Assembly (NCBI GenBank): GCA_013180625.2
Contig: SNVD02001148.1
Coordinates: 62,001 to 126,000, forward strand
Direction of reading: 5' to 3'
Length of the DNA: 64,000 nucleotides
Source of the DNA: Boswellia sacra
Lineage: Eukaryota; Streptophyta; Magnoliopsida; Sapindales; Burseraceae
Shown: piece after piece, positions 22,843-33,458 of the stretch
How the letters are laid out: every line of letters begins with the position of its first letter
Numbering within the stretch: position 1 is the first letter of the stretch
Position numbers and translations under genes: made by a program
Notes under the pieces: model-generated
Databases searched by the model: none
What the model was told of the DNA's origin: nothing
The model's input: the letters and a program-made list of their open reading frames with translations, nothing else

Positions 22843-24469
22843 TCCCTGAAACTTTATTTTCCACAAAATTTTTTCTTATCAATTTTTTCTATTGCATTAC
22901 TTTTTATTTTATTATTTTTTATTTCCGCTCCAATGTTTTAGTGGCTGTCTTTCATTTTGTTGAATTAATATCTTTCTCTGCCCACACATTACAACTTAAA
23001 GTTCAGATGTTCTTATTTATTCTTATAATTAGGTTTAGATCAGTAATTGTTGATTTTTCCTTTTTGATTATCTATTCGATAAAGGAAAAGAGGTGGAACT
23101 ATTTCACCTGGATTTTGGTTTTAGGTTAGCCAATTACAAATTGGACATGTCCATTCAATTTGCTTTTTGGTCTTCAGGTTTTTTGTTCCTAGCTATTTGA
23201 TAAGAATAATTTTGACTGAAGTAAATAGAAGGGAACTGAGCATTAATGCTCATTCAACAAGTTTAGAGAAACACTATTATTCCTTAAATTTACTTTCATC
23301 AGCATTAAGAAGAATTTTGGCTTTCTTCGGCTGTAAAAGATATTAGATTCAGTGTTTGGCATAAAAACCGTTAAAAAGAAAAAAGGAAAGAGAAAAAATC
23401 TTTCTCCTGGTCGTTGTAATGTTGTCTACCTTATAAAAATGTTTTAAAAACAGTATAATGACTACTAGATGTTGTAAGACAAGCCAGTGGAAAAACCTCT
23501 TGTATGGAAATGGCCTTTTGAGTTCTGTTTGGACCAAAAGAGGGAAAAGGAAGACTGCTTTGACAAGGAAGAAGATATTTGTAAGTCTCTAAATGGATGA
23601 ACAAACAAATTCAACATTGTAAGCCTTTCTTATGGAAGATGGTTATGTGTCATCTTAAAAGTTTATCATGAGACTTAGCTCTCTTGACCTCATTTATATT
23701 CATTTTTAGGTTAAAGTGTAATTACGAAGGCTGCCTGAGATTTGCAGGCTGTTAGTCAGTAGCCACAATCTAGTAGATACATTCCAAGTTTGAATGAAAT
23801 TCTAGTACCGATCCTTGCATCCTTAACCTTACAGTGTCACAGGAGGAGCGACCAGCAATCCCTGGAGATAGTTGGGTCAATGGCCTTGTTGGCTATGTTG
23901 GGATCTCAAAAATAATGAAGGAGAATCACTACGAAAATTGGGTTCCCTTCTAATCAGTTATAGCATTTTGCATCTTTTCCTTACATTTGTTCCACGATGT
24001 AAATGAAGTTTTAATCTCTTGGAAATCATTTAAAGCAGAAACACGTGAGAATTTGAATGTGTTAGATCTAGTTGTTAATTTCTTGGGATTGATTGACCTT
24101 AATATTCTTCTAAGGGATGAAAATAAAATCTGTAGTTGTGTTTCAAGGACCTATTTTTGAAGGAAACAAGTCCTTAATTGTTATGTTCTAAAGTTGCCTC
24201 CATGGACCTTAAAGAAAACTATTTGGGAAAAGTGTGTCCTTATTTGGTTTTACTTCTCATCTTCTTTGATTCCTTCTAACTGGAGGGTATTTTTATTCAT
24301 TGCATTTCCTTTGTGGAGTCAAATTTGATTCAGTTATCATTCTCAGTCTTTTGGGTGATCAGTTTACTTATTGAGATTCTTTCCATTTTATGCCCACTTG
24401 TAGCCAACATGTTGGTATCTCTTTTTGTCATGAATTTCGGTTGCATTGGTTGAAAATGATTTGAGGACA
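22843..24469. other. CACTA-1 right interior, no identified gene
   Basis: AT-rich, intron-like. A short open stretch at 23835-23955 (QEERPAIPGDSWVNGLVGYV) has coding-like composition but is not recognised and has no clear splice borders. Confidence 0.3.
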
Positions 24470-24763
24470 CATTTTTTAATTTTATATTTTAATTTTATTT
24501 AAATACTTGGCTTTTTAAAAACTGTCAAGTATATATTTTTTTTCAATTTTTGAAACTACTATACTTGGCGGCCAAAAACCGCCAAGTATATATTTTTTTT
24601 CATTTTTAAACATACTATATTTGGCAGTCAAAAAACGCCAAGTATAGTCAGATGCATATTTGGCACTTTGACTGACCGCCAAATATAGTCAAATTGATTA
24701 TATTTGGCGGTGCCATTGGTGGCGTTTTTAAAAACGCCAAATATGGTCATTTTTCTTGTAGTG
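24470..24763. repeat. CACTA-1 right subterminal repeat region with hairpins
   Basis: Repeated short motifs ATATTTGGCGG and CCGCCAAGTATA in both orientations. One is a perfect 12-bp inverted repeat with 7-base loop: TATACTTGGCGG at 24560-24571 and CCGCCAAGTATA at 24579-24590. Subterminal repeats of this kind bind the CACTA transposition protein in characterised elements; that role is inferred here. Confidence 0.7.
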
Positions 24764-24766
24764 AAC

Positions 24767-24886
24767 CTCACCAAGGCAACTTCCTTCAACTCTTGATAAC
24801 AACACACCAAGAGTTCTTCTTGATGAACAACCTCACCAAGGCAACTTCCTTCAACTCTTGATAACAACACACCAAGAGTTCTCTCA
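24767..24886. repeat. 65-bp tandem repeat, right part
   Basis: Completion of the third copy and a fourth copy of the unit described at 15996. CACTA-1 inserted ten bases into copy three. Confidence 0.85.
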
Positions 24887-25179
24887 ATGATAACTTTTTA
24901 TCCTTTACAAGAAGATCTCACTCTCACCATAATACAAGAACAAGGATAATTTTTACAACAAAAGTATAACTATCTTCGAAGAGTAGATAAAGAATATAAA
25001 AGCTCTCTAAACTTGATATTTCTCTTGTTTTTTGCTTGATAGATGCTTCTCTTCTTCTTGCTGAATGCATGGGAGAAGGGCTCCTTTTATAGGCAAATGA
25101 GATGAACTTAATCAAGTGAAGACACCATCTCCAAATTTTCTGCCCACCATAAAAACCGTAATTTTGTCTGCCATATTTT

Positions 25180-25920
25180 TCAATGTTTCGTTTGAAATTT
25201 AAAAATCTGCAAAACATAAAAGATCTGCATATTTGAACAATCTTTCCAACACATCAAGAATCAAGTCATTTTGATAGCTGTAGCTCAATATATGGCCAAA
25301 ACACCATTCGGTGGTCATGTGACTTGATTTTTCTTCCTTGTGTTAGTCCACCGAATTGAATGATAATTATGTCAGTATTTCGTTTGAAATTTGAATTTCT
25401 TCAAAACATAAAAGATCTGTATATTTGAATAAGATTTTCAAAACATTAAGAATCAAAGAATTTGGATATGTCTATCTTATGATATGGCCAAAACACCATT
25501 CGATGCTCATGTGAGTTGATTTTTCTTCCTTGTGTTAGTCCACCAATTTGCATATCAATTATGTCAGCCTTCCATTTGAAATTTGAATTTATTCAAAACA
25601 TATGAAATGTGCCTAATTAAGTCAGCTTTCCAATGCCATAAGAATCAAGTGATTTGGATATTTCTAGCTCAAGATATGTCTAAAAGAGTATTTGGTGCTC
25701 ATGTCAGCTGCTTCTATTTATCTTTCAATTTGCATGATGATTTGGACGACCTTACACTTGAAATTTGAATTTCTTTAAAACATATAAAATGTTATAAATT
25801 GAGTAAGCTTTCCAAAGGCTTAAGAATCATGTCATTTGGACATTTGTAGAGAAATATATGACCAATTGATTGAACATTGCTCATGTGTCACATTCCTTGA
25901 ATCAAACCTTGTTCTTAAAC
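25180..25920. repeat. About 190-bp degenerate tandem repeat, four copies
   Basis: Units start near 25184, 25378, 25568 and 25753. Each has a GTTTGAAATTTGAATTTCTTC-like start, a TCAAGAATCAAGT-like block, an ATATGGCCAAAACACCATTC-like block and a TGCTCATGTGA block. They lie in the LTR-like insert. Confidence 0.75.
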
Positions 25921-26102
25921 TTTGGTGCCTTTAACATGTAGTCTTCTCCTTAGCTTCAACACTTCAATTTAATAAGCCTCTTCTTGATTTTATAATTATT
26001 TCAATGATCGTAGTCTTGCACATAAATAAATATGTTAGTAAATCTCAATTAATCAATGTGTATTGTTATCATCAAAATTATCATGTAGTCTTAGGGCTAA
26101 CA

Positions 26103-26412
26103 GTTCAGGTGTCTTTGGAGCTGAAAATTCATGAGATATACCATGAAATTTACAAAAAACTACATAGGAAACATTTTTGAATTCTTTCCCATGGTAACTT
26201 CAGATTTTTACAATTATAACAATGTTCCTATTCTATTCATTCTCAAGTTTAACATATAAGTTCCTGAAAACTTCAAATGTGTTAGATTTTTTTCGAATGA
26301 ATTCAACCCAAGTAAACGTTGAAAAGTCATCAACAACAACAAAAAAAAACCTCTTTCCTACCATGCTTTCAATTTGCATGGGTCCCATAAGGTCCATATG
26401 TAGCAAATCTAG
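26103..26412. repeat. 310-bp integrase duplication, right copy
   Basis: Partner of 15358-15667. It joins seamlessly to the upstream integrase at 26413, whereas the left copy joins seamlessly to the downstream integrase at 15357. Confidence 0.9.
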
Positions 26413-26840
26413 AATCTTAGAGCTGCTAAGGTGCATGTTAGAGCTATGTGATCCTCTTATCTGTTTACCTATCTGACATGGTCCATAAATACCATTTGGT
26501 TTCTTATCAAGAGTAGGAATACCCTTAACTGCTCCAGTCTTAGTTAACTTAACTAAGTCCCTATAGTTTATGTGTCCCAGCTTTTACTGCCATAACTCTA
26601 AATCTCAAATTGTTCATCACAAATTTGGCTTATACTAATTAAATTAGCTTCTAGGCCTTCAACAAACAAAACATTTCTCAACTTAGGCAAACCTTCAATA
26701 TATAAGGTACATTTACCTACCACTTTGCTCTTAGCTCCATCACCAAATTTGATTGTCCCTTCCTTGCAAGATCTGATGTCTTTTAAGAAGTTCTTATTCC
26801 CTATCATATATCTTGAGCATCCACTATCAAAATACCAAAA
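26103..26840 (-). pseudogene. copia B protease and N-terminal integrase
   Basis: Near 26835 the minus strand encodes WYFDSGCSRYMIGNKNF, the copia protease DSG site. It is followed by a GAG-pre-integrase block (TIKFGDGAKSKVVGKCTLY, PKLRNVLFVEGLEANLISIS). A frame change leads to the integrase core at 26436-26233 (LLHMDLMGPM, RFFFVVVDDFSTFTWVEFIR). The zinc-binding part between them is degraded. The active-site aspartates of the first integrase block are still visible. Confidence 0.8.
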
Positions 26841-27444
26841 ATTATTAGCTGTGGATTTTAAAGCAGTAAATGCAATATTGCATGCAGTTACTTATTTCTT
26901 AACCCAAACTAGTCGAGTCCTAGGTAACTGTCTAATATGCGTAGATTTCTTATGCAATAGATTCAATAGCTTATAATATCTAGGTTTGATGTGACCTTTT
27001 ACACCATAGAAATAATAAGTAGGAACAAACCTAATTACCTTTTTTGGACTTGACTTAAAGCAACTCACGGATAAGACAAAGACATCTTTACCTTTCGAGT
27101 TTTAAGAGCTAACATTTGAACTTGAACTTGAAATGTTAGTTGAGGCTTTAATAAAAACTGTTTTAGAAGATGAAGCAATATTACCTTCAACCAAATCCCA
27201 AGCCATGCTTATTTATGCTTTTTCTCCCAAAACTTAAAACTTGATCTAGTCAAGCCGAACCAATTTTAAGTTGATCAATGCACTTATGAGCCTCTACAAG
27301 TTCAAATTTGAGAATTTCAATCTCTTCAGTTTTCTAGTTCACACCTGTCTCCATTTTACTCAGGCAATCTTCTGCATATATCTTCTCACATTTGAGAACT
27401 TCTCTCTCTTTCTGTAGATTATTGATTTGTGCTTTCTGTTTTTT

Positions 27445-28640
27445 TCATGTTTCATAAAGCGCATTATAAGCAAGTTGAAGTTTCGCATGATAATAAGATT
27501 CCTCTTCTACATCAGATTCATCACTATTTGATCTGTTTTGCTCAGTTATGTCAAAAAAGACTAATTTGTTTTTATCAGAAACATTACCAGTAAAAGCAAC
27601 AAAGTTACTAGCATGTTCTTCTTCATCAGATTTTGTTTCTGTGTCATCACTCTGGGTTGCACTCAAGCCTTTATCCATCATTCTCTTGTAATTAGGACAC
27701 TCAGATTGTATGTGTTCAAATCCTTTACATTCAAAACATTGTACTTGTCCTTTCTTATCAGGTTTCTCTATAATCTTCTTGGTTGGTTCTTTGAGAAGTT
27801 TCTTTGTGTCAAAGCTCTTTGCTTTCTGCGCTTTCTCAGGATTTTTCTTTTTGAGATTCTTCTTCATATATTTGACAAACTTCTTTGTCAAATACGCAAT
27901 CTGCTCATCATCCGAATCTTCACTTTCTTTCTTTTTTGAACCGACAAAAAAAGCAATGCTTTTTTCCTTCTTCCTTGATTTTAGTCCCATCTCATATGCT
28001 TGAAGAGAACTAAATAGTTTATCAACCCTCATGGTCCTTATATTATTGCTTTCCATAATAGCTGTATCCTTAGGCTGGAATTTATCTGGTAAAGATCTAA
28101 AGATCTTTCCTACAATTTAGTCTCAAAATATTTATCACTAAGCATGTAAGTGGCATTAGTTATTTCACAAAGCCTAGTATGAAAATCACTTATAGACTCA
28201 TCTTCATGCATAGTAAGATTTTCAAACTTTGAAGTAAAGATAAGTAATTTAGAAGCTTTTATGTTTTCTATACCTTCATGCTTTACCTCGAGAATATCCC
28301 ATGCTTGCTTTACAATTGTGCACTTCGAGATCAACCCAAATTGCTGAATGTTGACAGTGCTAAAGATGGCATTGATTCCCTTAGAATTCTAGTTTGACAG
28401 CATATATTCATCTTCTGTCAATTCTTTTCTAGTTTCTCAACTCGTTGTCCAACTTCATTAGTCTTTGTTGGTGGTCATTCATGAACAACGTTGGTTCAAA
28501 CTATATCATCAAGGGATTTCAAGAAGATCTTCATCTTAACCTTTCAATACGCATAATTTTCATCTCGAGCAATGGTGGTTGAGTGATTGAACTTTCATTC
28601 TATAGTCCTTCCATACTTGCAAAAGAAAAGCTTGATTTAC
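27445..28640 (-). pseudogene. copia B gag
   Basis: The start is degraded near 28640 (ASMEGL, then stops). The UBN2-type gag core is at 28334-28110 (VKQAWDILEVKHEGIENIKA, ESISDFHTRLCEITNATYML). It continues at 28056-27445 with DKLFSSLQAYEMGL and a lysine-rich stretch. A CCHC zinc knuckle CFECKGFEHIQSECPNYKR follows, then an acidic tail. It is the nucleocapsid precursor; stops and a frame change separate the parts. Confidence 0.8.
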
Positions 28641-28661
28641 ACTTGTATGTCAGTGAACCTA

Positions 28662-28672
28662 CTCTGTACCAA
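28662..28672 (-). promoter_or_regulatory. copia B primer binding site (decayed tRNA-iMet type)
   Basis: The minus strand reads TTGGTACAGAG next to the LTR; the usual copia PBS is TGGTATCAGAGC. One base is missing, in keeping with the age of the copy. Confidence 0.65.
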
Positions 28673-28673
28673 T

Positions 28674-29587
28674 TGTTAGTTTTCGCAGTGTATGGATGGT
28701 TAAGACAGATGTAATTGAAATAGTTAAGAATAACGGAATAGAAAATTTTATGTGGTTCATCTATCAACCAGCCTACATCCACAGGCAACAAAAGTTGTAA
28801 TCCATTATGCTGTATGTGTTTACACTTGACTTATGACTCTTTATAGTAGTAGCCAACCGCTCACTCACTAATCTAATCTATGTAAACTTGATCACCTTTG
28901 ATCACAGCCAAAGTCTTTCACATACTCTTCTGATTGCACTTCTCAGACACGTTAGACTTAACCATAATGATTTAGTCAGACATAACCACAACAACTGTTG
29001 CAGAATCATAAAATCACTCAACTCTCTCAAGCTTATACGACTTAATAACTCTCACAAATCAGATCTATACACATACCTAATGCACATGAGTCCTGCACAG
29101 TCTAAACTCACTCAATCATAAAGATTTTACAATGAAGATCATGAAAAATAAAGATACTCAAGTGCACTCTTCAATTCTGCACATACACCACTTGCTTTTT
29201 GCACAACCATTAGTCCTTGAGTGCTTCCCTTTATATAGTCTGTGTGAATAGCTATATAATTCATGAAATCAACAATTCTAATCAATATCAAATCTTTGCA
29301 AAACTGAAATAGGATAATTAAATAAACTATAGGAAAATATATCACAATATCCTAATCCAAATAGGTAACTGTAATCAAGTAAAATACTAAGCCAATTAGG
29401 ATAAGTATGAAAAGTTTTCCAATTCTTAAAGTTTCCAATAATCAAATCTTTTCCTAAAATAAATATCTCATAATGAATTAGAAAAAAGAATATCACACAT
29501 GTTTTTTATCATAAGTTGAGAAAAATAAATTTTAGTCACATGCATTACACATGCATGAAATTTGCCACGTATCACAGTGACACTAAC
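28674..29587 (-). repeat. copia B 5' LTR
   Basis: 914 bp, TGTTAG...CTAAC. It matches 9217-10078. The last A of the outer end is missing, where the TSD TTGGC begins. Confidence 0.85.
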
Positions 29588-29592
29588 TTGGC

Positions 29593-29604
29593 TATTTTAC
29601 GCAG
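29593..29604 (+). pseudogene. Exon-like segment split by copia B, right part
   Basis: TATTTTACGCAG followed by donor GTACAA. Together with 9124-9216 it forms the 105-nt candidate exon described there. Confidence 0.35.
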
Positions 29605-30189
29605 GTACAAAGCTTTCATTTTCTGCAATATGGTAACATTTTAATATAATTAATCTTCTATTAGAACTGTCTATAATACAACTCAGGAAGCTAGCATATG
29701 AATAAATAAAAAAAAAGTATATTATACGCGTAGCTAGCTAGCAATATGAAATTGAACTGTGTCGGTTGGCTAAGACAAACATCAAAATTAAATATCCATA
29801 TTGTACACTTTAGAGTTTCAATGTTAGATTTTGGAAATTAGTTTTAACGTTCTATTTTACAAGTGAATCTTTTAATTTAGCCATTCCCAAGTAGCTTTAT
29901 TATTTACTATAGGATGAATTTTTAAAACGAATGAATTGATTTATAATATGTCTTTTTCAACTTGAAAATTTTGTTGTACATTTTGCTTATGTGATCAAGG
30001 AATGATTCTGTCCAACTATGATAAAGTTTTAATACTAGTTGTGGCAAACAATAAAGGCTAAAGGAGATGAAATAAATAAAGAGGGTAATTAGAAATGGTT
30101 TTTTAATCTTGTTTTATTTGGAATCTAGATATTGTCTTTTATTTTCTTAAAAAAAATTACTATTCACATAAAAAGAAAAAAGATAGTAC
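29605..30189. other. Intergenic or intron-like AT-rich stretch
   Basis: I see no gene, repeat array or element end here. Confidence 0.5.
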
Positions 30190-31955
30190 AATATACGAGG
30201 GGCATACCCCAAGAAGAGTATTTAGTACTCACAAGTCCAAAAGGAAATAACAAAGCCTAAAGGCTTCAAACGAATAAACAGAATAAAAGCCAAAGGCCCC
30301 AGACAAAACGATTGCGCATAGGCCCAAAACCAACCACAACATAGTCAAGATCACTCAAACAATAAAAACAAAAGGGCATATTAGCCCAATCTAGCAAAAT
30401 AAAGTCCAAGAAAACAAACTAATGATGAAGACCCCATATGGCACGAAGTTGAGGAGTGATCACATACTTGCCTCCAAGGTCAGAAGCCGAGAGCGAACCA
30501 AGGTAAAAATCTCATCAATCACCTGACGACAAGTCCGACGACACTGCTAATACACACGATCATTCCTCTCATACCATAGAAAATAAACTGTGGCAGAAAA
30601 GACCAAACGTGCAAGGATATGCTCAAAATTCTTTCTGCCCTGAAGATGAAGAGAAGCCCAATGAAGTAGAGTGAGCCAATCAGAAGATGGCCAAACAATG
30701 AGAGTCTTAGCTGTAATCTCCTCCCATATAGAAGACGAGAAAGGACATCTAAAGAAAAGATGCTCATGAGTCTCATTTGCTGAGGCACAAAGAACACAGC
30801 CCGAAGAGGATAACATGCCATGACGTTGTAATCAATCCATAGTACGAAGACGACCCAAGGAGGCAAGCCAAAGAATAAAAGAGTGTCTTGGAACATGGCC
30901 AGGGAACCAAAGAAGATGATGAAATGAATTCACGGCTCGTCTACTCCGTAAAAACTCTCATGCTGAGGCAATGGAGAAAACTCCAGAGGTGTGACCCTTC
31001 CAAACAATACGATCAGGAGTCCCCATCATAGGCCAGAAGCTGATAGAGTCCTAAATTCGTCCAAGGGCCAATCCACCATCAGGAAAAGTCCAATCCCCAT
31101 CCTGAATAATAGCGGAGACCTTAGCATCTGAGGGAAGACCTGTAGATAAAAGATTCCTGAAAGAAAATAAATCACAAAGACGCCCCTGTGGCAACCAGTA
31201 ATCCTGCCAAAGTGAGGTGTCGCGACCATCTCCAATACAAGAGACAAATTTACCCCTACACCAATCTCGACTGTGCAAAATCTTCCTCCAAGACCAGGAG
31301 GCTCCAGAAGTAACTCAAACCTGCCAAAACGAACGACTCCGAAGGAGTACTTTATGAACCCAAGAAGACCATGTGGAGGACTTATCAGAAAGAAGTCTCT
31401 AAACGTGCTTTAGAATAGCGGCCTGATTCCATTCCTTCACTCGCTTAATTCCCAATCCTCCTTCCTTTAACGGATAGCAAACTGAAACCCAAGCTACTTT
31501 GGCCCCAGAACGAGACAAAGAGGTCCCTCTCCACAGGAAAGCAGCCAGAATACTCTCAATCTTTCGCACCACAGTTGCCGGCAATATGAATATGGATGAC
31601 CAATAGACCTATATGGAAAATAGTACCGACTTGATTAACTGAAGACGGCCAGCATAAGTCAACATAGCAGATGTCTATAACCTGACCCTCGATAGAATCC
31701 GTTCCATCAATGGAGTACAATCTGAAGGGCGCAATCTGGTACTAATCAGAGGCACTCCCAAATATCTAACTGGCAGACTCCCGACCTGAAAACCCAAGAT
31801 GGCCTACAACACAGTTCAGTCCTCATCATTGACTCCAGAAAAGAATACATGACTCTTGGCAGAATTCGTCACTAAACCAGAGAGCTCTGCAAACTCCTGC
31901 AAAGCATTACGAACTACACTAACAGAGCCCGCATCTGACCAAGAGATTGTTAAGT
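30190..31955 (-). mobile_element. 5'-truncated LINE (non-LTR retrotransposon)
   Basis: Minus strand. It holds the C-terminal part of an L1-type RT and the RT-associated zinc-binding domain, followed by a 3' tail ending GGGGTATGCCCCTCGTATA near 30200. The 5' end is lost at about 31955, just downstream of where the FADD catalytic box would lie. Truncation at the 5' end is normal for LINE copies. Confidence 0.75.
30440..31955 (-). pseudogene. LINE reverse-transcriptase C-terminus with zf-RVT domain
   Basis: In shifting frames the minus strand reads WSDAGSVSVVRNALQEFAE, VRYLGVPLISTRL, PATVVRKIESILAAFLWRG, KVAWVSVCYPLKEGGLGIKR, then DTSLWQDYWLPQGRL. The zinc-binding module is HGMLSSSGCVLCASANETHE followed by HLFFRCPFSSSIWEE. 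Several stops, often TAG or TGA in place of tryptophan or glutamine codons, interrupt it. It is a dead fragment of the enzyme that primes reverse transcription at the target site. Confidence 0.8.
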
Positions 31956-32679
31956 ATTCAATGGAGACTTGTTGCTTATTGAGTTACATTATAATCATAA
32001 TAAGTTTAATTTCATAAACTTAATAGCATTTCTGGAAGAAGAAAAAATGCACCTAAAACCTACATCATCATATTTTAATTTGTGATACAAGGTGAATGTT
32101 AGGGCTTATTTTAAGAGTTAATTCTTTTATCTGCTGACTATTAATTATGTTTTATTTTCCAAATATTTCTTTTGAATGAATATGGTTCATGGATTAATTT
32201 GAATAAAGTGATTGCACTAGTTTTCTATCATGATAATACTCTTGATTATCCTTTTAAATCTTGAATTGATTGGAATTTTCTGGCTGAGTTATATGATAAA
32301 TAGAAGGTACAATGAATGTTTGTGTGGATTATGAAAGCGAGGCCCTGAAATTATGCATGCTAAACTGATAAATTAATTAGATTCAAGCAATCAAATTTTA
32401 AGTCTATATGAAATTGTGAACACATCTCATGGATGAAAGAGCTAAATCATTTATTAAGTTAAAAAAAAAAAATTGTAATGCCTACCTAACCTCTTCTAGG
32501 GGTAATGAGGTAGGGTAGGGCAAAAAATAATTCAGTTGGGCGAGGTAGGGCGGGGTGAGATACTTGCTACCCAAGACCCACCCAGCCCCATTGTCAACCC
32601 TATCCTTACCCGCTGAGGTTTAGTTTAAGCTGCTACAGTGTTGTTTGGTTCTGACTAAAAAATATTTTTTATTTAAACA
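31956..32679. other. Intergenic stretch upstream of the TEX10-like pseudogene
   Basis: AT-rich. A G-rich patch (AGGTAGGGTAGGGC, GGGCGGGGTGAG) at 32500-32560 stands out but has no recognised function. Confidence 0.5.
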
Positions 32680-32736
32680 ATCACCCCTTCCGAGGCTTTT
32701 TCAAAGAAGTAGCAAAAGCATGATGTCAATTTCAAA
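32680..32736 (+). pseudogene. TEX10-like exon 1
   Basis: 19 codons, SEAFSKK*QKHDVNFK at the end, followed by GTAAGT. It has the same length as the family's N-terminal exon as I remember it. The ATG has become ATC, and a glutamine codon has become TAG at 32710-32712. Confidence 0.65.
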
Positions 32737-32768
32737 GTAAGTTTTTCCTTAACAAACAAAAACAACTT

Positions 32769-33271
32769 TGTTAGAAAATGGAATATAGAAAATGTTTGAT
32801 TGTATTGAAAATGATTAAATACAACCTTAGCTAGCTATAGAACTCTAGTATGGTGAGCACCATTTCACTTAATCTCTAGTGCACTAGCCTATTTAGAACT
32901 TATTACAATTGGAAGTGCATTTGCCTAGTTATAGATGTAACAATAGGTGTTACAAGTCGGTGAACACAATTAGACAATTAATTTATCAAGGTCAGTTTAC
33001 TAGTTATTGGCTCTAATGTGTAGCTTATTGCAACTTGCATCAAGAGGATAAACATTGCATGGCTTGGATGGACTCTAGTAGCTTCAAGAAACTTTTACCA
33101 TGATTTGTAATTGAAAATTTTGTTAGCTAAATAGTTTAATCTTGAAATGTCTTTGACCGACTTCAATCTTGGCTTCACATTGGCTAAGTAATTGGACTAA
33201 TAATTTGATTATTAAATCTACGGCTTTGTTAACCGACTTTAGCTTCTAGAATTTGCATCAACATTTTAACA
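32769..33271 (-). repeat. copia C 3' LTR
   Basis: 503 bp, TGTTAGAAAA...TTTTAACA, preceded on the minus strand by a purine tract AAGAAGGAG. It matches 37381-37888. Confidence 0.9.
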
Positions 33272-33458
33272 CTCCTTCTTGATGCAAATTCTTGTTAATC
33301 CAATTAAGTCTCAAAGTAATTCGAATTTTTCTCATGGTAGTGCTTTTGTGAAGATATCTACTAACTGTTCTTCAGTTTGACAATATTTGAGCACTATCTC
33401 TTTATTTGCTTCAACTTCTCTAAGAAAGTGGTACTTGATTACAATATGTTGTGTGAGA

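Larger units (their letters stand above)
16136..24763. mobile_element. CACTA-1: CACTA (En/Spm) transposon carrying host gene fragments
   Basis: Terminal inverted repeats are CACTACAAGAATTTT at left and TTTTTCTTGTAGTG at right. A perfect 3-bp target duplication AAC lies at 16133-16135 and 24764-24766. The length is 8.6 kb. No TNP2-type transposase or other transposon protein was found, so it is non-autonomous. Inside are a coatomer-gamma exon (20083-20322), a nucleotide-sugar-transporter first exon (22708-22842) and other exon-like pieces with good splice signals, e.g. 17635-17714 after TTATTTCAG and 19552-19659. Such gene-carrying CACTA elements are known in plants. Confidence 0.85.
15668..26102 (-). 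mobile_element. LTR-like insert (probable solo LTR, about 1.8 kb) carrying CACTA-1
   Basis: Without CACTA-1 and its target duplication the insert is about 1.8 kb. Its ends are inverted (TTAACCC at left, GGGCTAACA at right). Near the left end it has CAAGAGGGGGGTGAATTGGG and then TTTACGTGGTTCGGC and CCTACGTCCACGGG, motifs seen in LTRs of plant copia elements. No gag or pol is present, so a solo LTR is the simplest reading. Its flanks are the 310-bp duplication rather than a 5-bp TSD. The leftmost TG is missing or mutated. Confidence 0.55.
9217..29587 (-). mobile_element. Degenerate Ty1/copia element (copia B) with nested insertions
   Basis: LTRs lie at 9217-10078 (3') and 28674-29587 (5'). The 5-bp target duplication is TTGGC (9212-9216 and 29588-29592). 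From right to left come the PBS, gag with zinc knuckle, protease, integrase, reverse transcriptase, RNase H, an extra 3' reading frame and the PPT. Integrase is interrupted by a 10.4-kb insert flanked by a 310-bp duplication. Many stops and frameshifts, plus a changed RT active site, show it is an old dead copy. Confidence 0.85.

Noticed and set aside
16136..24763. CACTA-1 as an autonomous element
   Set aside because: No TNP2-like transposase or zinc-finger binding protein was found in either strand's frames.
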